Under the pieces are notes generated by a model, which saw nothing but the letters and a program-made list of their open reading frames with translations, was not told the origin of the DNA and ran no database searches. Shown here piece after piece: positions 30,300 to 34,482 of a stretch of 34,482 nt of DNA. Source of the stretch: Candidatus Brevifilum fermentans (GTDB taxonomy: Bacteria > Chloroflexota > Anaerolineae > Anaerolineales > Villigracilaceae); NCBI GenBank assembly GCA_945877125.1, contig CAMCQT010000042.1, positions 1-34,482 of the forward strand. The letters are read 5' to 3'. Each line of letters begins with the position of its first letter. Positions within the stretch are counted from its first letter, which is position 1. Both the position numbers and the translations under genes were made by a program.

Positions 30300-30941
30300 T
30301 TAAGAGTCTTTAGTCACAAAACCTTTTTTTCCAGGTATCCACATCCAAGAATCTGGATCAATTATCAAGAAATTTTCAAAGAATTTTTTCATATCATCAA
30401 CCATAGATTGTGCATCGTTTATAAATTGAATGGGTTTCAATTGAGAAATCTTGTCAGGGGAATTTGCTTCAACAGTTTTGGGGTGAACCAATTGGTTTCG
30501 TTTATCAAACATTCTTCTAGTCACAAGAGCAATCTCTTCATTCTTAGATAGAAGTTCTTGTTTGCCAATTGCAATAATTACCTCCAACTTCTGATTAATC
30601 CCAGACCTTTCAATATTTCTCTTGTAAAACTCATCCCCCATTCTAAGGACACCATACAAATTTACAAACGATTCTACTGCCATGCAAGAAAAGAGCATAG
30701 ATACGATACAAAGATGTGCTAATTGTGTCCGATCTTCTGTTGTATGAGGATAAATATAAGAATACTGAGATTCTTCAGCATACTCACGGCTATCTTCTTT
30801 TATTTTTTCTATTTTTTCCAAGATGGATTTTTCCAATTTTTTAGCGTCTTCAAGAAAGTTAATAGCCCCTTCAAAATAACCAAATTCCATTCCCGTCCAT
30901 TGACCATCTCTATCAAGAGGATATATTTTCTGATTTTCCAT
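30300..30941 (-). CDS. HEPN-like protein with RNxxxH motif, AT-rich
   Basis: 213 residues from ATG 30941 (AGGGA 7-8 bases upstream). The frame to 30968 starts with TTG. The protein is almost entirely helical and carries RNQLVH at residues 148-153, the RNxxxH signature of HEPN ribonucleases, after a Leu/Met-rich helix (SMLFSCMAVESFVNLYG) and before a Lys/Phe-rich tail helix. HEPN proteins are common toxins and antiphage effectors. No cognate antitoxin is adjacent, though the broken TIR gene lies just upstream. Base composition is markedly lower in GC than the dapA and pan genes, suggesting transfer. I cannot name the subfamily, and a non-catalytic HEPN-like fold is also possible. Confidence 0.65.
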   Translation of the reverse strand: MENQKIYPLDRDGQWTGMEFGYFEGAINFLEDAKKLEKSILEKIEKIKEDSREYAEESQYSYIYPHTTEDRTQLAHLCIVSMLFSCMAVESFVNLYGVLRMGDEFYKRNIERSGINQKLEVIIAIGKQELLSKNEEIALVTRRMFDKRNQLVHPKTVEANSPDKISQLKPIQFINDAQSMVDDMKKFFENFLIIDPDSWMWIPGKKGFVTKDS

Positions 30942-31160
30942 GTATTTTCCCTTTTCTAAATAGTTCAAAATGAATATCTGCTACAGACTTTTTATTGTTT
31001 ATATTTTCAATCTTGCCCTGGGTAGAGTTCTTCTTCGTCCAGCCAGGGTTGAATCCACAGTTCGGCGCGGAGTTTTTGATACAACTCACGCACGGCGGGT
31101 TTGTCATTGCTGGAATGGTAGAGGAAAACGCGGAGAGGTCTATCAACGGACTTCATAGCG

Positions 31161-31258
31161 GACTCACGGATGGAAACGGATTTTGGTTTAAGGAAGGCAT
31201 AAACATTTTCCAGGATATCGATTTTGCTTGGAGCATCGTCCGTTTTTGTCCGTGAGTC
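31161..31258 (+). other. Linker hairpin of array unit 1
   Basis: Plus-strand GACTCACGGATGGAAACGGA (31161-31180) pairs along its whole length with 31239-31258: 17 Watson-Crick and 3 G-U pairs, no mismatch, loop 58 nt. On the minus strand the three G-U pairs become A-C mismatches, so plus-strand RNA gives the better helix. Confidence 0.7.
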
Positions 31259-31371
31259 TGTGACGCGAAGCGGTCCGTTTACAATTTTGGTACAACTCCC
31301 GCACGGCGGGTTTGTCATTGCTGGAATGGCAGAGGAAGACGCGAAGAGGTCTATCAACGGACTTCATAACG

Positions 31372-31469
31372 GACTCGCGGATGGGAACGGATTTTGGTTT
31401 AAGGAAGGCATAAACATTTTCCAGGATATCGATTTTGCTTGGAGCATCGCCCGTTTTTGTCCGCGAGTC
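31372..31469 (+). other. Linker hairpin of array unit 2
   Basis: GACTCGCGGATGGGAACGGA (31372-31391) pairs with 31450-31469: 15 Watson-Crick, 4 G-U and one terminal mismatch. Compared with unit 1, position 6 changed from A-T to G-C with both arms altered, and position 14 from A-T to G-T. Confidence 0.7.
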
Positions 31470-31580
31470 TGTGAAAGAGTCCGTTTACAATTTTGATACA
31501 ACTCACGCACGGCGGGTTTGTCATTGCTGGAATGGCAGAGGAAAACGCGGAGAGGTCTATCAACGGACTTCATAACGGAC

Positions 31581-31672
31581 TCACGGATGGAAACGGACTT
31601 GGGTTTGAGTAAAGCACATACATTTTATAGGGTGTCGAATTTGCACGGAGCATCGTCCGCTTTTGTCCGTGA
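31581..31672 (+). other. Linker hairpin of array unit 3, shortened
   Basis: 31581-31598 pairs with 31655-31672, with three G-U pairs and one mismatch. The outer three pairs are lost because unit 3 lacks 8 bases between two GTGA copies present in unit 1. Confidence 0.6.
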
Positions 31673-31789
31673 CGCGAAGCGGTCCGTTTACAATTTTGAT
31701 ACAACTCACGCACAGCGGAATTGTCATTGCTGGAATGGCAGAGGAAGACGCGGAGTGGGCGGGTCATGGGAAAGGATGAAGGGATGAAT

Positions 31790-32140
31790 TTACTGCTTGG
31801 CGAAGCGGACTTTTTCTTCGGTGGCTACAACAAACTGGTTGGGGAGGCGGTCTGCATACGAAGCCAGCAATTGCTTCAAGACATCAATTTTATTTTTGGC
31901 GCGTTCATTATCCAGACGAAGCAGAATGACGCCGTGATGAGATTTATGCTCACGATAAATCTGATCGCCGAAGTCCTTGTCGTTTGTGATCAATATCCAA
32001 TTTTCTTCGAAGGCTTTTTGAACAATGTTGTTATCATCCATCCCTCTTGCAGAGTCGTAAACTGAGAAAACTTCATGCCCCTGTGCTTGCAGCCACTCAG
32101 CTACAGCGGGTCCCGTACATTCATCCACCAGAAAGCGCAT
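31790..32140 (-). CDS. DUF5615 PIN-like toxin
   Basis: 116 residues with the DUF5615 pattern, a PIN-like nuclease fold: MRFLVDECTGPAVAEWLQAQGH at the start with acidic residues Asp6-Glu7, GMDDNNIVQKAFEENWILITNDKDFGD in the middle (Asp residues of the NDKDFGD box), and HHGVILLRL. Such proteins are the toxin partners of DUF433 antitoxins, presumably RNA-cleaving. Its ATG (32140) follows the DUF433 stop with no gap, so the two are co-translated. All expected acidic positions are present, so it looks intact. It is the first intact gene upstream (in minus orientation) of the broken TIR array. Confidence 0.88.
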   Translation of the reverse strand: MRFLVDECTGPAVAEWLQAQGHEVFSVYDSARGMDDNNIVQKAFEENWILITNDKDFGDQIYREHKSHHGVILLRLDNERAKNKIDVLKQLLASYADRLPNQFVVATEEKVRFAKQ

Positions 32141-32389
32141 TTATGCGGACTCCACAGAAAGCGGCATGAAGACAGTATTCTCCATTGCTTTGCTGGCGAA
32201 CAAAATGCAGGCTTGAATATCGGCTTTGGTCAAGCCTTTGTATTCTTCGATAATTTCCTGAAAAGTCGCACCATGCGCCATGAGATTAAGGATGAACTCA
32301 ACTGTTAAACGAGTCCCTTTGATGACGGGCTTGCCAGTCATCACCTTTGGATTAATTGCAATGCGTTCGAGTAATTTTTTATCGGTCAT
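32141..32389 (-). CDS. DUF433 antitoxin
   Basis: 82 residues typical of DUF433: RIAINPKVMTGKPVIKGTRLTVEFILNLMAHGATFQEIIEEYKGLTKADIQACILFA, a small helix-turn-helix-like antitoxin of the VapB-like group. AAGGAG lies 6 bases before ATG 32389. It is encoded before its toxin, and a promoter (32445-32417) starts within the 3' end of the preceding gene. Antitoxins of this kind usually repress their own operon; I see no clear palindromic operator in the ~45 bases available. Confidence 0.9.
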   Translation of the reverse strand: MTDKKLLERIAINPKVMTGKPVIKGTRLTVEFILNLMAHGATFQEIIEEYKGLTKADIQACILFASKAMENTVFMPLSVESA

Positions 32390-32416
32390 TTCTACTCCTT
32401 GACAACTCTTGCAGGT

Positions 32417-32445
32417 ATCTTACTTCCGAGAAGATTAGATGTCAA
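32417..32445 (-). promoter_or_regulatory. Promoter of the DUF433-DUF5615 pair
   Basis: TTGACA (32445-32440), a 17-base spacer and TAAGAT (32422-32417) on the minus strand. The -35 lies within the last codons of the upstream oxidoreductase gene, so the pair can be expressed independently. Confidence 0.6.
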
Positions 32446-34482
32446 TTGATTGGTGTTTTCGTATCGACTCCACCGCCGCGAACGTGGATTTGGTCACGCC
32501 GATGAGTTGCTCGTAGGGAATGGGAGGTTCTCCGCCATTCTTGATCGCGGCGGCGAAGGCGGTCATTTCGGCTTTCCAGCCTTTGTCCTGCGCCATGCTT
32601 TCCACTTTCTTCCTGCCGTCTTTGACCGTGGTCAGCGAGACGTAATCATCCAGCACGGCGATCATGCCTTCGCAGAAGACTTCGAGCCGTTCCTTGGGCA
32701 TAGATTTATCGCCATTGGCGAGATAGTCCACAACGCCGATGGAACCATCGGGGAATGTGAAGGTCATCGAGACGTTGTCCTCGCGGTATTTTCCTTGATT
32801 TGGAAGCGCGTGCGCCGCCACGCTGATAGGGGATTCGCCGACGAGGAAGCTGATCAAATCTATGAAATGACACGCCTCGCCGATGATCCGTCCGCCGCCG
32901 AGGGATTCGTCTTGCGTCCAGTGGTTGAGCGGCAGGTAGCCCGCGTTGATTCGGTAGTGAGCGTGGAGAGGTTCGTGACGAGTAACGAGTAACGAGTGAA
33001 GGGATTGCGCAAGCGGAGAGAAACGGCGATTAAAACCAGTGAGCAGTAAACAGTTATCAGTCTTCATCAACTGTTTACTGATGACTGATAACTGTTTACT
33101 GTTGATCGCCAGCGGCTTTTCCACAAAAACATGCTTACCCGCTTTGAGCGCTTTCACAACCAACTCCGCATGGGAATCGTGACGAGTAAGAATTGCCACC
33201 GTGTTGATCTTCGGGTCGTTGATGATCTCGTCTTCGGATGATGTGGCGTATTGAAAGCCAAATTTCTTTCCCGAATGTTGCGCGTGCAATCCACCAGAGG
33301 ATGCGATACCGACCAATTCAAAATCTTTGTTGTTTTTGATGACGGGCAGCAAAGTTGCGTTTGCATACAAACCAGCGCCTAAAACGCCCAGTTTGACGAT
33401 GGACAATTGACCGTGGACGGTGGACGGGAATTCAACCTTTTTACTTTTTACTTCTTCCTTCTCACTGTAAGTAAGCAACACACCCAAAAACGCTTCCTTC
33501 TTCTTCCCCGTGATAACTTCATACGCCTGTGCGCCTTCTTCAATTGGGAATCGATGCGTGATTAAACTTGCAACTTGTAACTTGGAACTTGCCAACAAAT
33601 CAACCACCGCCTGAAAATTGCGACCTTCAGTCCAGCGGATGTAGCCGATGGGGTAGTCCACTCCGTTTTCTTCGTAGTTGGCGTCGTAGCGACCTGGTCC
33701 GTAGGAACGGGAGTTGATGAAGGCGATTTCTTTTTCGTAGTAAATTTTGCGTGGAATGTTCAAGCCGACTGCGCCAGTGGCGACAACCTTCGCACGGTCA
33801 CGGGCGATGACGCCAGCCAGTTCAACGGGGTCGTTGGATGGGGTGTCGGCGCAGATGATGATGGAGTCGAATCCGCGGTTGGCGGTGAATGCTTGGGACG
33901 CTGATTCTGCCTGGGGGCGGGTGACAGCTTCCAGTCCAAGTGAAGTGGCGAGCTTAATCCGCTTTGGGTCGAGGTCAATGCCGAGGACGTTGCATCCTGC
34001 CGCAGCCGCCAACTGAATCGTCAATAATCCCAAAAGACCCAAGCCGATGACCGCCACGTTTTCGCCGAGTTGAGGCTCCGCCAAACGGAAACCATGCAAA
34101 GCAATTGCGCCGAGCGTGGTGAAGGCAGCGGATTCGAAATCCACATTTTTAGGGAGCGGCGTGAGCAGGTTGCGCGGGACGACGTTGTACTCGGCGTGCG
34201 TGGCATAGCCTCCGCCCGCACACGCCACACGCTGACCAACCTTGAAGCCCTGCATATTTTTGCCAAGCGCAATGATCGTGCCAGCCGTGGAATAGCCCAA
34301 CGCCATCGGCTGGTCGAGACGGTTGAAGACCGCCTGCACGGTTGGCATCACGCCTTCGCGTTTGGCTTTATCCAGCGTCTGCTTGACGAGGTCGGGGCGG
34401 GAGCGCGCTTTGCCAAGATAACTTTTTTCAGCGAACTCGACGACCATGCGCTCGGTGCCAGCCGAGACGAGGCTTGCAGAAA
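32435..34482 (-). CDS. Bi-domain oxidoreductase: zinc-type alcohol dehydrogenase fused to Gfo/Idh/MocA, 5' end outside window
   Basis: The frame continues past the first in-window ATG (34447) to the window edge as SASLVSAGTER, matching the family's usual N-terminal part, so ~30 residues are missing. Residues to ~325 form an MDR dehydrogenase: VGQRVACAGGGYATHAEY, and a Rossmann motif VIGLGLLGLLTIQLAAAAGCNVLG. From ~350 a second Rossmann (LGVLGAGLYANATLLPVI), the EKP motif (HVFVEKPLAI) and GGRIIGEACHFIDLISFLVG form a Gfo/Idh/MocA unit. Such fusions occur in polysaccharide or sulfated-sugar gene clusters; the substrate is unknown. The inter-domain linker and the stretch after EKP are encoded partly by short repeats (32974-32998, 33044-33101, ~33401-33470, 33562-33600), all in frame. 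Confidence 0.88.
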   Translation of the reverse strand, partial: SASLVSAGTERMVVEFAEKSYLGKARSRPDLVKQTLDKAKREGVMPTVQAVFNRLDQPMALGYSTAGTIIALGKNMQGFKVGQRVACAGGGYATHAEYNVVPRNLLTPLPKNVDFESAAFTTLGAIALHGFRLAEPQLGENVAVIGLGLLGLLTIQLAAAAGCNVLGIDLDPKRIKLATSLGLEAVTRPQAESASQAFTANRGFDSIIICADTPSNDPVELAGVIARDRAKVVATGAVGLNIPRKIYYEKEIAFINSRSYGPGRYDANYEENGVDYPIGYIRWTEGRNFQAVVDLLASSKLQVASLITHRFPIEEGAQAYEVITGKKKEAFLGVLLTYSEKEEVKSKKVEFPSTVHGQLSIVKLGVLGAGLYANATLLPVIKNNKDFELVGIASSGGLHAQHSGKKFGFQYATSSEDEIINDPKINTVAILTRHDSHAELVVKALKAGKHVFVEKPLAINSKQLSVISKQLMKTDNCLLLTGFNRRFSPLAQSLHSLLVTRHEPLHAHYRINAGYLPLNHWTQDESLGGGRIIGEACHFIDLISFLVGESPISVAAHALPNQGKYREDNVSMTFTFPDGSIGVVDYLANGDKSMPKERLEVFCEGMIAVLDDYVSLTTVKDGRKKVESMAQDKGWKAEMTAFAAAIKNGGEPPIPYEQLIGVTKSTFAAVESIRKHQSIDI
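33044..33101. repeat. Palindromic repeat inside the bi-domain oxidoreductase gene
   Basis: Perfect 19-base arms CAGTAAACAGTTATCAGTC (33044-33062) and its reverse complement (33083-33101), with a 20-base loop that contains a partial third copy. It encodes SKQLSVISKQLMKTDNCLLL between the EKP motif and GFNRRFSP. Confidence 0.85.

Larger units (their letters stand above)
31007..31767 (-). pseudogene. Broken TIR-domain gene with amplified 5' end
   Basis: From ATG 31767 the minus strand encodes MTRPLRVFLCHSSNDNSAVR and three more residues, the first beta-strand and helix of a bacterial TIR domain, and then departs into non-TIR sequence. The same ~24-residue segment restarts at 31570, 31367 and 31156 (MKSVDRPLRVFLCHSSNDKP and similar). 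Only the last copy goes further, giving KLRAELWIQPWLDEEELYPGQD before TGA at 31007. TIR domains normally run ~130 residues, so the catalytic Glu region and everything after are missing. The break coincides with the start of the AT-rich HEPN segment. Intact TIR proteins cleave NAD or make signalling nucleotides in antiphage defence; this one can no longer do so alone. Confidence 0.75.
31078..31767. repeat. Tandem array, ~203-211 bp units, three full copies plus a partial one
   Basis: Units start at the TACAACTC segment: 31078-31288 (211 bp), 31289-31494 (206), 31495-31697 (203) and partial 31698-31767. Each contains ~75 bp of TIR 5' coding sequence and a ~130-bp linker. The linker carries an inverted-repeat hairpin and, in units 1 and 3, a GACGCGAAGCGGTC segment; in unit 2 this is shortened to GAAAGAGTC. 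Units are nearly identical, differing mostly by single bases and a few small deletions. Confidence 0.88.

Noticed and set aside
31078-31767. CRISPR-like or variable-repeat array
   Set aside because: Units are ~205 bp and nearly identical along their whole length. There are no unique spacers, and part of each unit is clearly TIR coding sequence.

Overview
The window looks like a chromosomal piece of a Chloroflexota bacterium, most likely class Anaerolineae. This is inferred from gene content: a giant multi-GAF histidine kinase, a DUF4388 protein paired with a Ras-like GTPase, a lipoprotein with a Thr/Pro-rich stalk, a non-cyanobacterial acyl-ACP-reductase-like enzyme, and many palindromic repeats between genes. 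No marker gene fixes the taxonomy. The best promoters follow TTGAC(A/G)-N17-TATAAT-like spacing.

Left edge (1-2900): an accessory stretch. It holds the 5' part of a NACHT-type STAND ATPase, a self-inhibited Fic enzyme with a palindromic operator over its promoter, a strong promoter feeding a ~73-nt terminated leader or small RNA, an unknown 94-residue protein, and tRNA-Glu(CTC). The accessory genes lie on the 3' side of the tRNA, as integrated islands often do.

Central signalling block (2992-17428, all minus strand): a tight six-gene operon encodes a left-handed beta-helix protein, an acyl-ACP-reductase-like enzyme, a REC plus degenerate GGDEF protein, a 2475-residue kinase with 11 GAF domains, a stand-alone receiver, and an alpha/beta hydrolase whose nucleophile Ser is Asn. 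Upstream is a second operon: DUF4388 protein, MglA/CvnD-type GTPase, and a paralogous hydrolase with an intact triad. Together they suggest a sensory system tied to lipid or envelope metabolism.

Right half (17.5-30.2 kb): envelope genes (GT-B-like transferase, EamA half-transporter, GT39-like membrane transferase, lipoprotein), an HD hydrolase, YhhN-type lysoplasmalogenase, OsmC, an AspT-type exchanger, panE and panB, and a hydroxyproline-epimerase plus DapA-family pair. At least ten kinds of short palindromic or tandem repeats lie between these genes and sometimes inside them.

Defence/toxin islet (30.3-32.4 kb): an AT-rich HEPN protein abuts a broken TIR gene. The TIR 5' end has been amplified into a ~205-bp tandem array, and each unit carries a ~20-bp-stem hairpin with compensatory changes between units. 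A DUF433/DUF5615 toxin-antitoxin pair follows. The window ends inside a two-domain dehydrogenase/Gfo-Idh oxidoreductase whose coding sequence has absorbed several short repeats in frame.
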